The notes under the pieces are model-generated. The model saw nothing but the letters and a program-made list of their open reading frames with translations, did no database searches and was not told the DNA's origin. From positions 20,801,761 through 20,865,760 of the forward strand of contig CM055104.1 of the NCBI GenBank assembly GCA_029204225.1: a stretch of DNA of 64,000 bases. The letters run 5' to 3'. The position numbers and the translations under genes are program-made. The DNA is from Diphasiastrum complanatum. Its lineage: Eukaryota; Streptophyta; Lycopodiopsida; Lycopodiales; Lycopodiaceae. Below are positions 53,310-63,455 of this stretch, piece by piece (the first letter of the stretch is position 1; the number at the start of each line of letters is the position of its first letter).

Positions 53310-53856
53310 AGCAGAAAAAATAAGTAGCAGAAACAAAGCGAAACCAAGCTCTCAGCACCTCAAATCACTACACAGATAGGTTGCCCTGAATTCCTAGAAG
53401 AACTGGATAGAATAGACCTCCTATAGCCAAGTTCTACACATAGACTCTTCTTCTCAAAAAATCAGCAAACTAGGGTTTCAAGCTGACAATTGGCAAAAAA
53501 CTATGGATGATCACCGAATCAGAAGGCGAAAAGCCCTGCTCTACCAGCGACCTTCCACAAGAAGCTTATTGCAACTGACAGATCTGGAAAATACTGAGTA
53601 TTGAAGAAGTTACAAACAGATTTTCGAATCCTATGTGGGCTGGATTTTCACAAAAGCGAAGAGAATAATCAAGCCGCGTAGTAGAAAATGCTCAAAGGCT
53701 GCCAAAAGATCAGCAATCCACCATAGGGCTTCCATCTACTATCTTATGGGCTCCAAATTTTCTAGCAGCTCACCTGCAGTAGGGCGTTGGCTCTCCAAGA
53801 ATGCTCCAAACCCTAACTGAAGATGCCAAATCCCACACAAGTCTTGAAAGCAACAT
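53310..53856 (-). other. 5' leader of E4
   Basis: About 550 bases between PBS and gag, no conserved frame. Confidence 0.7.
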
Positions 53857-53868
53857 GCTCTGATACCA
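53857..53868 (-). promoter_or_regulatory. Primer binding site of E4
   Basis: Minus strand TGGTATCAGAGC, two bases after LTR end GTGTGCAACA; initiator Met tRNA type. Confidence 0.9.
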
Positions 53869-53870
53869 AA

Positions 53871-54350
53871 TGTTGCACACAAGATCACAAACCCTAAGTA
53901 AATACACAGAATTACCCAGCAAATCCGTCACTTTATTAATCTCAAGCAAATGTACATAGATCAACAAGCAAACATGAGAGCTCTGCTGCAAGTCTCCTCC
54001 CAACCATAGCTGCATAGGAATACCATAATGAGGAATGCCTGACCAGGCTCACACTATATCCCCTCAAGCACCCCTTAACCCTGACACATCCTAACGTCGA
54101 CACATGGCAAACTCCATGCACAGTCGACACTTGCCACTTGGCAATACCCTGACACATAGGCAAGCTAGTAGGTGGACAGTCTGACACGTGTCACTCATGC
54201 ATTGGACCAAGTGTCCCAATGAGCATATGACACATGTCCTGTTGACCCGTCCATTGACCATTCGACGAGTGTCACTCATGCACTGGACCAAGTGTCCCCA
54301 TGAGCATATGACACGTGTCACGTTGACCGGTCAACCCTTCCTACTTTTTA
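53871..54350 (-). repeat. 5' LTR of E4 with 81-bp tandem repeats and CACGTG boxes
   Basis: Starts TGTTGCACACAAG on the + strand (canonical TG...CA termini). Two copies of an 81-bp unit (about 54,183-54,331) carry TCACTCATGCA, GGACCAAGTGTCCC and TGACACGTGTCA-like palindromes with G-box cores. The outer end cannot be fixed because the other LTR is truncated. Confidence 0.75.
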
Positions 54351-54499
54351 GGAGGTCAGTCCAACAGACTTGAGACCCAGTACCCCCTTGACCATCTCGG
54401 ATTTAGTCACTATAACAGATATTTACATTGCAATTTACAATTCTCTCCATAAGCCGGTGACTTAGCCATTTACAATTTAATAATTACAATTTACCAATT
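54351..54499. other. A/T-rich sequence, end of E4 or flank
   Basis: TTTACAATT words recur (54,422-54,492). No gene. Confidence 0.4.
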
Positions 54500-54808
54500 A
54501 CATTGGGCAAGGGATTCAAAGTACATGTGACAGGGGTCCAAGGGGGGCTGGCAGGGGGATCGGGGGGCAGCGCCCCCCGAAGCAAAAAGCGAGATACAAT
54601 TGCTCCACAGTTCTCTATCTCTGTCCCACTGGGACCATCTGTGATCGTAACGAACAGGCTAGAGGTTAGTTTTGAATTTTTATCCTTGACAAAACCCAAC
54701 ATGGATTAATGCACCTGAACTGGACCATCCTGTACCCGAAACATTTGGCAAACTACACAGTAATAATGCTCTTAATTAGAGCTTTCATCTGATACCCATA
54801 TTGCCCAA
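54500..54808 (-). repeat. Non-coding repeat starting TGGGCAATATGGGTATCAG, with G/C hairpin
   Basis: On the minus strand it starts TGGGCAATATGGGTATCAG after a T run, like the arms of the fold-back element at 1516-2443. It ends in a G/C hairpin (GGGGGGCAGCGCCCCCC at about 54,564) and TGGACCCCTGTCAC. Between the shared start and the hairpin the text differs from the fold-back arms. It is probably a related short element. Confidence 0.5.
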
Positions 54809-55167
54809 AAAAAAAATCAAAAAAAAAAAAAAAAAACACGATTCTAAGCGTTTCTACAAAAAATCCGCAACGCGATCCTGGACTGCGATTTGGACCACGA
54901 TTTGGGACCACGTTTCGGAATCAGAGTGCAACTATGAAGATGATGTGGTTAAGTTGAATATGAAATTCAACTACAATTCATTCATGAGCCTTGTGATTTA
55001 CTTCTACAAAGAGATTTCTGACACCCACTACCAACCTAGAAGGTATCGTCCTTGAAGATGCAAGAGAACCCTATCTTCTTGTTTCGAACCATAGTGGCAT
55101 TTCTGCAATATTCAAGTATTTGTTGACTAGATACTTTGTGTCGATCATTGATGTCCAATCAGGGGGC
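54809..55167 (+). other. Open but unrecognised sequence before a PPT-like motif
   Basis: After an A run, frames read CNYEDDVVKLNMKFNYNSFM and GIVLEDAREPYLLVSNHSGI. Their position before CAGGGGGCAG suggests the end of a pol gene, but no domain is recognisable. Confidence 0.25.
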
Positions 55168-55590
55168 AGTATTGGAAATATATCTTCACCTCCATGATGG
55201 CCGACATCATGACATGGCACAAGTGGTTGATGTGCGTGCGACATCAGCATTATTGGCTATTACAGTGTTGTAGTTAGCCATGCCCAATATTAGTTGCATT
55301 GTAGTTTATATTGGTCATTTACCATTGTTGAAATGTATTCTAATGTATAAAGTGGCTAGATGGGCCTAAAGTGCCAAGCCATGTGATTAATGTGGACCAC
55401 ATCCTTATGTGTGTAAAAGGACCTAGGGATCACTGGACCAATTTGTAAAGTTGCAACTCCTCGCTCTCATTTTTTATTGTATTGTGCATCTTCTTGAATA
55501 AGCAAGCCATGGTGGTGTTCTCTCTCTCCCCCCTCTCTCTATGGCTTGAAGTATATTGCATTCTCTTACAATGAAGCCATCAAAAGTGTT
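55168..55590 (+). repeat. Possible LTR after a polypurine tract
   Basis: TCAGGGGGCAG (55,157-55,167) followed by TATTGGAAATATATC, the common layout of a PPT and LTR start. About 420 bases follow, with CTCTCTCTCCCCCC near the end. No partner. Confidence 0.35.
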
Positions 55591-57540
55591 GTCCAAAATC
55601 AAGAAGCGAATCGCAATGATGAGCATTAAAAATGCCTCCAAATAGGATGCTAGAGATGGAGGAAGTGATACTGCCTAAAGCTGAAGCAGATAATGGATTG
55701 AATTTGGGAGAGTGCCAATACTCAATGTCAAAAAAAATCCATGTAGGCTAGCGCCTAGTCTCTTCCCTCAAGACAGTAAGAAATCAGCCCTATAAAGAGT
55801 TCTATTACCCAGTTATAAACCAAATTATAGGTTTTAGCATCATTGAAGCATAAATTGACAATACATTAAGTAATCTAACAATCTCTCACGAAGAGTGGCA
55901 TATAGCATCACATAGAATCAATGGCTAAAGCCTTACAAGCAATAGCAAAGGCGAGAATTCTCCCACGAAGAGCCCAAGTGGTACCAAAACATAAGCTGAA
56001 GAATGAATGCACACAGCGCCTGTTTATACTCAACATGAACCTTAAAATAAAAGCTTGTAGGACCTAAGCTTATCCAAACTAGGGTCAGATGATGAAAAAT
56101 AGTGCACCCTCTCCTAGTAGGACCCCACTCCAAGACCAAAAGGGTAATAGTTGGCCAATTCCAAAAGGAATGCATAAAAACAGCTTTCAGGCCCCGTACA
56201 TGATGAAAAGAAGCCTTGTGACCAAAAGATTGATATAAATAATTATAGGCCCTGTCGTAAATGACTAGGATCCTGTAATACAATTATACATGTCATCTAC
56301 AGACCCAGTAGTCCATAATTACAAATCCCAAACCAAGGAGAACCTTCCCCTAAACCTAAGTGATTTAAGAATATGACTGCATGTATCAATTGTTTGCTGC
56401 TTCTAGATTCGAATAAAATCTACATTGATTTGAGAAACTGCTATGCATCATCATCCAAAATTGGTCTTAAAAACAGGTTGCTGAGCCATGCTAATAGATA
56501 CTCTCAAATAGGCTTTTTTTTTTTGAGTAGACGTTTTGTCAATAAAATCTAGCATGGATTTGCATAGATGATCTTAGCAATCTAAGAACCTTACAGACAC
56601 AATTCAAATCATAGCCTTGAATGTGAGGTGAAATATTGAAGTTCACAGAAATTTAGGTACACCTAAATCACTTCCAGCTTTCGAAGAGGCCTTATTCAAT
56701 GCAAGCATGGAAGTTGCTGCTGGGCCTACAATGTTACCATGGCAAGTTATGAAACAAGTGAATTTACCAAATGAAATCCTACCCAATCAAGGTTAAGAGG
56801 CTTTGCCATATTTTTTACTCAAGATGTCAACTTCTAATCTAGGTCTATGGAGGGACAAAATGGCAGAACAATTTTCCTTATATCTCGATTTTTAACAATC
56901 TCGATGCACTCCCTTTCTTTGCATTTTGATTTTTCAGCTCAAATCTTAGAAGATCGCCCATTATTAACTATAATATTCTACCCTGATTTTTTCCTTGAAT
57001 ATGATTAAGTGTAATGCTGTTGCCCTGAAAACAGGGAGCCCTCATGGATGGATTCCGAAAATATGGAACCATCATGGATGAAATCTTTCAACCTCTCTCA
57101 GGTAGTCACTTTTAGGCAAAATATTCGCAATCTTAATGTATGTTCTGTGACATATCATGAAAATGCAGCTCGTCCTCTTGTCTCTCGAGGACTTGCCCAT
57201 AATTTCCATGATACACCTCGAAAGGCACATTATCAAGTTCATAAGAGTTTTTGACTGAATTCTGGGTAGGATGGTATTGCAAAGTAAATCAATTACTGCC
57301 GGTTTATGTTGATTAACCAATCTATGCAGAGAGCAACAGCCCGCCCCTAGTTACAAATTGCCAAAAATGGGGTGTTCATTGCATTGCTTTCGCCTATTAT
57401 TTGAATCAAATCTACAATTTGCAATCTGAAGCTCTACCCATTTCAGAATTCATGCAGCATCAATTGATGAAAATCGCAGAAGCAATAGTTTGAACTTCCT
57501 GGTAAATTGCATTCCTTGTAGTTTTATGAGTTCACAGAAT
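55591..57540. other. Unassigned sequence
   Basis: No recognisable gene. 55,920-56,290 has the layout of a solo LTR on the minus strand but no defined ends. A 68-codon + frame at 57,048-57,254 matches nothing I know. Confidence 0.4.
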
Positions 57541-57547
57541 CGTTGAT

Positions 57548-57835
57548 TTAGATTTGAGGCATAAATGCAAAGTGTATTGGCACTGAATGAAGCCCACCTG
57601 CATCGGAAGAGCCACGGGTTCCATGCGCACGTCTGTGAAGAGGCAGCCTCGGGAAAGAGCGAAGGGGCAGGAAGCAATGGTGGACTAAAACCTCAGGATG
57701 ATGATGCCTGACATGCAAGAGAGGAGGCAAGAGAGCGAATGAAGGAATCCGAAGGGAAGGAGCAGCGGGAGGAGGAGAGCAAAAGGAGAAGAGAGGAGAG
57801 CAGGAGGAGCGCAGTGGCAATAGTGCCTTCGCCAT
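57548..57835 (-). CDS. Candidate first exon with plastid-transit-like N-terminus (unrecognised)
   Basis: MAKALLPLRSSCSPLFSFCS then PPPAAPSLRIPSFALLPPLL: Ser/Leu/Pro/Arg-rich with almost no acidic residues, as in chloroplast transit peptides. Downstream, GATGCAG/GTGGGC (about 57,600) could be a splice donor after GSSDAG. No second exon with a known domain is found. It could equally be a chance G/C-rich frame; an overlapping frame begins MQVLQQQQQQQ from a CTG run (57,841-57,863). It is the only place in the window hinting at a host gene. Confidence 0.2.
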   Translation of the reverse strand: MAKALLPLRSSCSPLFSFCSPPPAAPSLRIPSFALLPPLLHVRHHHPEVLVHHCFLPLRSFPRLPLHRRAHGTRGSSDAGGLHSVPIHFAFMPQI

Positions 57836-57879
57836 AGCTCTAGCTGCTGTTGCTGCTGCTGCTGCAATACTTGCAATCG

Positions 57880-59094
57880 TTGCTTTCTAAGGGCAATAGT
57901 TCTACCGGGTTACCCTTATATCAAGGGCTGTACCATGGTCCGCCCCTTTGCCCTTAGCCACTCCACAATTTGGTCCCAATGTTTTGAATTTGGCCCCAAT
58001 GTTGTGGGAAAGGCCCATAAGGGCAGGCACAATGCCAACTTTAACTTTTTTTGAAGGCCTCTAGTTGTCAGGTCTCTTTCGATTTTTCACAAATGCGTGT
58101 CTGGGTTCTAGATTTGTCGTGGGGCTTCGTAACCTCAACCACCAGCATATAGGGGTATTGGTATTGGGTTTTTTTTAATATATGTAAAAGATGCAAGAAT
58201 TTTCAAAACCTTATGGGACAAAATCACGTGTTAATTCAGCACAAACGGGCAGAGACTACAGGCAAGTTTACTTTAATAAAAAATATTTTTTTTAAATTAA
58301 AAAAGCTTGTGTTGTCGTTGCATTGGGGCCAAACTTGGACAATAAGATGCATGTCCGCCCCACTTTAGAGGCACTTCATAGGGAGTCCCATTGGGTCGTT
58401 CGTGACGTCAAGGTCTTGACGTCAAGGATGGCTTTTGGAGTGGGCTTCACATGGTGATGGGGACCCATAGCCTGTTCATGGGCCAGGCTTCTCACGTCAT
58501 TGTGTTTGGGCCTTCATAGTTGGGTTTCTACGTCTCTCCACCTCTAGGAACAGGCAAGATTTTGCACAACATGGCAAACCAAATAGAATTAATGGGTGAA
58601 TAAGCGCAAATCCGCGCCAACACACATCTCACTTCATAAAAGGGATGAGTTTGCATGTGAAGAATCCATAAGTGACTGACCTAAGTCTCCGACTTCTTCC
58701 ATCAATCGAAGTGTCTGAAGTCTCTGACAACTTCGTTCATCAACCGAAGTGTTCGACTTCTTCGACAACTTCAGGAATGTCACTATTTCCCAACAGTAAC
58801 TTCTTAGCAACTATTTCAAATAAGTAAGCTTTTTGTCGTCTTTTTCACAAAAGTGCAACAAAACAGTCACTTCATCAAATGAACTGTTTTTCAACACCTT
58901 CGGCATTTTCGCTCAATAAGTGAACTGTTCCCAAACACATTCGAGGTTCTCGCGAAAAATGTGAAGAGAGAAAAAAAGGGCGAAGGTCATCTATTTCAAT
59001 GAGAAACGTCTCCAGCCACTTCCCGAAAAATGCGAAGTGAGAAAAAGTATGCGACGTTCTCGTCCACGTTAGCGATCTCGAGTCTCCTGACCAT
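57880..59094. other. Unassigned sequence
   Basis: No gene. GACGTCAAGG is doubled at 58,410-58,427, and the word CGACTTCTTC / TCTCTGACAACTTCG repeats at 58,680-58,780. Confidence 0.4.
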
Positions 59095-59500
59095 GTATAT
59101 AATGTACATTTTTGTCATTGTAGTTCAACTACTCCCTAAGTACAACAAAGTACTTAGTTAGATGACAAACATTTATTGTAATTAGATACATGGATCCGGT
59201 GTATAAATACACCTTCATCACGTACTCTATTTGATGCTCAGTCCATGAGACGAATGATTTTGAGCCTCCAAGTTACGTCGTCATTCTGGTTGTAGCTTAT
59301 TGTTGTGCTTTAGTATAATATAACAGCAATATGCTTTTCTATCTGTGTATAGCATAGATGAATGCTTATTTTGATTTGAATGCACTTTGCTTCTCTTTGA
59401 TCGCACTCGTTTACTCACTCTGATCAGAACACGGACGTCTACGACTCCTCAGTTTCTGATCAGACGATGGCTGTCTTTGACGCCTGAGAAACTTGCATTA
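59095..59500. repeat. Possible LTR or promoter remnant
   Basis: GTGTATAAATACACC at about 59,200 is a TATA-like box and is itself near-palindromic, so strand is unclear. It adjoins the truncated copia at 59,501. No second copy. Confidence 0.3.
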
Positions 59501-60858
59501 TCATACTGCAAGTTCTTTTGACAGATCACTCTTAGTAGTGTGCAGTAGAAAAGTGTCTTTAGACAAAATAAATGCATCATCTACATAAAGAGCTACATGA
59601 AGTGAATGGGTGCCTATATGCTTGGAATAAGCATTATAGTTAGCTGAATTGCTTGCATTACCCAATTGAATGAGATAGTAGTTGATTCTATCAAACCATG
59701 CTCTAGCGACTTGTTTCAGACCATAGATTGCTTGTGCAGCTTGCACACTTTGTGCCCTTGGCCCTTGACTTAGAATCCTTCCGGTTGAAAGATATACATC
59801 TCCTCTTCGACATTGTCGTTGAGAAACGCTATCTTGACATCCATCTGGTGAATTTCGAGGCCTTTTGCGGCTGCTAATGCAATCAGAGTCCTGATTGATT
59901 GCATTTTGACAACAAAACTTAAAATCTCGTGATAATCCACTCCTTGGACTTGAGTGAATCCTTTAGCCACCATCCGTGCTTTCCATTTTGCAATGGAACC
60001 ATCAGAGTTGATCTTCTTCTTGAAGATCCACTTGTTGTCGATAACTCTCTTGTGAGTGGGGAAGTCGACCAGTGTTCAGGTCTAATTCGTCAAAAGTGAG
60101 TTGTACTCGCTTTCCATAGCTTCTTGCCACTTCACAACATCCTTGGACTTAATTGCTTCGGCTAGGGTCTCTAGTTCTTCTGATGAAGTCCAGAATGATT
60201 GAGGTGTATACCTCTCAGAAACTGTCCAAGTCCGTGAGGATTTGCGAACACTGGGTTGACTAGGATGCGATGGTGCTTCTTCTTGAATTTCTTCAGATCT
60301 ATTTGAGCTAGTTTGGTCTGGTCTAGTAACAGGTATTGTCAGCTGCTCGGCTTCTATAGTTGTAGCTGTAGATTCTGTAGAAGAAACATTATCGTTGAAA
60401 GATTTCATGCTACGTAAAATATGATGAAATGACATAGCATCGTTTATCGATGGTTGTTTAAAATCATAGTATGTGTGTTCTTGGAAGATTACATCCCTAG
60501 AGACAAATGCTACATTGGTGGATGAATCATAAACTTTGTAAGCAAGATAGCCAATGAAAATACATTTATTTGTCCTATGATCTAGCTTCTTCCAAAGCTG
60601 TTTAGGAATGTGAACAAAACATACACAACCAAATATTTTTAAATGGATGACACTAGGGTTGTGTCCATGCCATGTTTCATAAGGAGTTCTGTTGTTGACG
60701 GTTTTAGTGTTGGATCTGTTACGTACGTAATAGGCTGTGGCAGTAGCTTCTGCCCAAAACTTTGCAGGTAGGTGTGCTTGATGTAGCATGGATCTGGCTG
60801 AAGTGCTCGATTCTTCCTTTCTGCAATTCCATTCTGTTGCGAAGAGTATGAGAATGGA
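59501..60858 (-). pseudogene. Copia pol (end of integrase, linker, start of RT), truncated both sides
   Basis: ARSMLHQAHLPAKFWAEATA, NRTPYETWHGHNPSVIHLKI, FGCVCFVHIPKQLWKKLDHR and KCIFIGYLAYKVYDSSTN are the integrase C-terminal region. After a Ser/Glu-rich linker comes VKWQEAMESEYNSLLTN, a stop, then KWIFKKKINSDGSIAKWKAR and MVAKGFTQVQGVDYHEILSF, IHQMDVKIAFLNDNVEEEMY, with further stops before YGLKQVARAWFDRINYYLIQ and ALYVDDAFILS. The copy ends near 59,501 in RT. The catalytic YVDD is kept but the frame is broken. Confidence 0.85.
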
Positions 60859-62062
60859 TGTGAAGTCCACATTTTTGAATGGTGACTTAGAGGAAGAAGT
60901 TTACATGGTCCAACCGCAGGGCTTCATGGCGAAAGGGCAAGAACAGAAGGTATGTAAACTACACAAAGCACTTTATGGCCTTAAGCAAGTGCCACGCGCA
61001 TGGTATGGACGCATTGACAATTACTTTCTTTCTCATGGGTTTGTAAGAACAAATTCAGATCCAAACCTTTATGTTCTTTTAAATGATGATAACATTGCCT
61101 TGATTGTACTTTGCGTTGATGATATCATTATCACGGGCAATGATGAGAACCTTACTCGTTCTATCAAAGCCAACTTATGCAAGCAGTTTGAGATGACAGA
61201 TTTAGATCTTATGCACTATTGCTTGGGTGTCGAAGTATGGCAAACTGGCAGTGATATCAGGTTATGTCAAAACAAGTATGTGGGCAAGATATTGGAGAGA
61301 TTTCACATGACGGAGTGCAAACCTTCCATCACCCCTTGCAAAGCTGGTAAGAAATTATCTCATATTAATGATAGTGCATATGTTGACGCTACTCTATTCC
61401 GTCAGCTAGTTGGGAGTTTGATATATCTTACGAATACACGTCCTGATATCTGCTATGCTGTAAGATTGATTAGCCAATTCATGTCATCACCCACTATGGA
61501 CCATTGGAAGGCTGGAAAAAGGATTTTGAGGTATGTGAAAGGTACACCTAACATTGGCCTAATCTACAAAAGACAAAGTGTTTTACCTAAGTTGCAGGGT
61601 TATGTTGATGCTGATTGGGTAGGAAGTATAGATGATAGAAAGTCAACAACAGGTTATGCCTTCAATTTTGGTAGTGGTTGCTTTTCATGGTCTAGCAAGA
61701 AGCAAGATACTATTTCTCTTTCTTCTACAGAAGCTGAACATAAAGCGTTGAGTTCTGTTACCCAGAAAGCTGTTTGGCTACGTAAGTTGTTATGTGAGAT
61801 TGGCATGAAGCAGGTAAATCCTACAGTTATTTTATGTGACAATCAAAGTGGAATACAATTGGCTAAGAATCGTATCTTTCACGCAAGGACAAAACATATT
61901 GAGTTAAAATATCACTTTGTGCGTGAGAAGCTACAATCTGAACATACAAATATTGTACATTGTTCTATGTTATTACAAGTTGCTGATATATTTATGAAAG
62001 CTTTAAGTAAAGAAAAATTTGAGACTTTTAGAGCCAAACTTGGCTTAGATCTGGTTATGTAA
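60859..62062 (+). pseudogene. Copia RT and RNase H, long open frame without 5' half
   Basis: About 400 open codons to TAA at 62,060-62,062: MDVKSTFLNGDLEEEVYMVQ, KVCKLHKALYGLKQVPRAWY, catalytic LCVDDIIITG, YCLGVEVWQ, LVGSLIYLTNTRPDICYAVR, RNase H DADWVGSIDDRKSTTGYAFN, SLSSTEAEHKALSS, and TKHIELKYHFVREKLQSEHT. The first ~20 residues of the frame (60,788-60,858) are antisense integrase of the neighbouring copy, so the true 5' part is lost. The RNase H and RT text is well kept. A PPT-like GAGGGAGAGAG and LTR follow. Confidence 0.9.
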
Positions 62063-62131
62063 AAAGCCTTTACTTGTAATACTATCATGGAGGTATGTTC
62101 CATGAATAGAGTAAACTCTAAAATAAAGAGA

Positions 62132-62400
62132 GACGTTGATCATTGAGGGAGAGAGTTAAAATAGCAATGATCGACTTATACAGTGCTTTCTTATTTCGAC
62201 GGCACCACGTGTGCTTAGTTCTAGAGTTATCGGGCCGTCTTTCTTTTACGAGCCCTTTGAGTGCTTTTAAGCAACTTATCTTTGTACTTACATATTAGTT
62301 GAATATACAGTTTGAAGAGAGCAATTCTGTTGTCTTGTCTTGTTGCACTTGACGTTGTGTTGTGGTGATTGATCCGGTCGGGTGTTTAAACTGTGTTTTC
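62132..62400 (+). repeat. Polypurine tract and start of copia 3' LTR
   Basis: TTGAGGGAGAG (62,134-62,144) followed by AGTTAAAATAGC. The next ~250 bases include CACCACGTGTG and ATTGATCCGG. The right end is not defined; it should extend at least to about 62,400. Confidence 0.5.
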
Positions 62401-63455
62401 TTAAATGAAACATACATAATCCCATCCTTAGAGTCATGCTTGGCATGCCAGTTCATTTTTTTGCCAAACATCACACTAGTTTAAGTGTAATAACAATGGA
62501 ATAACCATCCAACAAATTGTCTGCCTCTTGGCCTAATATTGGCTTAAGTATAAATTACATAAAGGCAAGGGGAGAATAATCATTATAAATGATTGCATTT
62601 AGGATTTAAAATCAAGACAAATTCTCAATTTCTTCTTCTTCTTAGGGTGTACCATAATAAGCTAATTCACAAAGAGATCTCAATCTTGTAGATGAAGTCG
62701 CTATCAAGTGATTATCCAATTTTTACCTGGAATAGCTTAAGCATAGTTCGGATTAGATTGATAAACACTACTTATTACTAATCTAGCATCCTCTGTGAGT
62801 GGGATTGTCTACACCACTACATTAGAGAATATGTCTTTAAGTGTGAGGGAAAGCTCCTCAAGATCCTACTTAGAAGTCAAAACACACGAGAACACACTGC
62901 GGAGAAAAACCACCCAACCAAGTAGAAGCAACCGATCAATCTCTAGTAGTTTCACCCCCTAGCCAAGGAACATGACGCAAGAGTAAAGAGAGAGAAACTG
63001 ACAATGAATCACCAAAAATTGGAATGTAGATGGGCGGGTTTTCACTAGGCTATATAGCCCCAAAGCCCCCATTGTTCATGTGCCCATGCAAGTCCTAAAC
63101 TCTCCAGAAGCACTTTTCATTGCTATTGATACTCTACGCATGCATTAACAATCCTAAATCCATATGCTAACTTAGTTGTCTGGGCATAAGGTTATATCAA
63201 TTACATTACTAGCCTCGTTCGAAATAACATGGCGTAACCAATAATATCGAGCATTTGAGTACTGTGTATCCAAGTCTAGAATTATGTCGAATCCTATATG
63301 CAGGACGTGGACATACCATTTCCCCCCCTTTAACTACTCTTGTCTAGGCAAGAAAGAAGCAGCACTAAAAGAACATTCCCACTCACAATCAAACAAGTTA
63401 ATTTTCAGAGTTTTAGCTGAACCCCCTAAGATTTTGATCATTTGTGCCAGATTTA
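62401..63455. other. Unassigned A/T-rich sequence
   Basis: No recognisable gene or known repeat. Confidence 0.45.

Larger units (their letters stand above)
49746..54350 (-). mobile_element. Ty3/gypsy element E4, lacking integrase
   Basis: Both LTR remnants begin (on the + strand) TGTTGCACRCAAG. The right LTR is followed inward by a PBS; inside are gag, protease, RT and RNase H in normal order. Integrase and part of the 3' LTR are deleted at 49,993. Pol resembles the fragment at 6298-9405. The right outer boundary is approximate. The element is dead. Confidence 0.85.
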
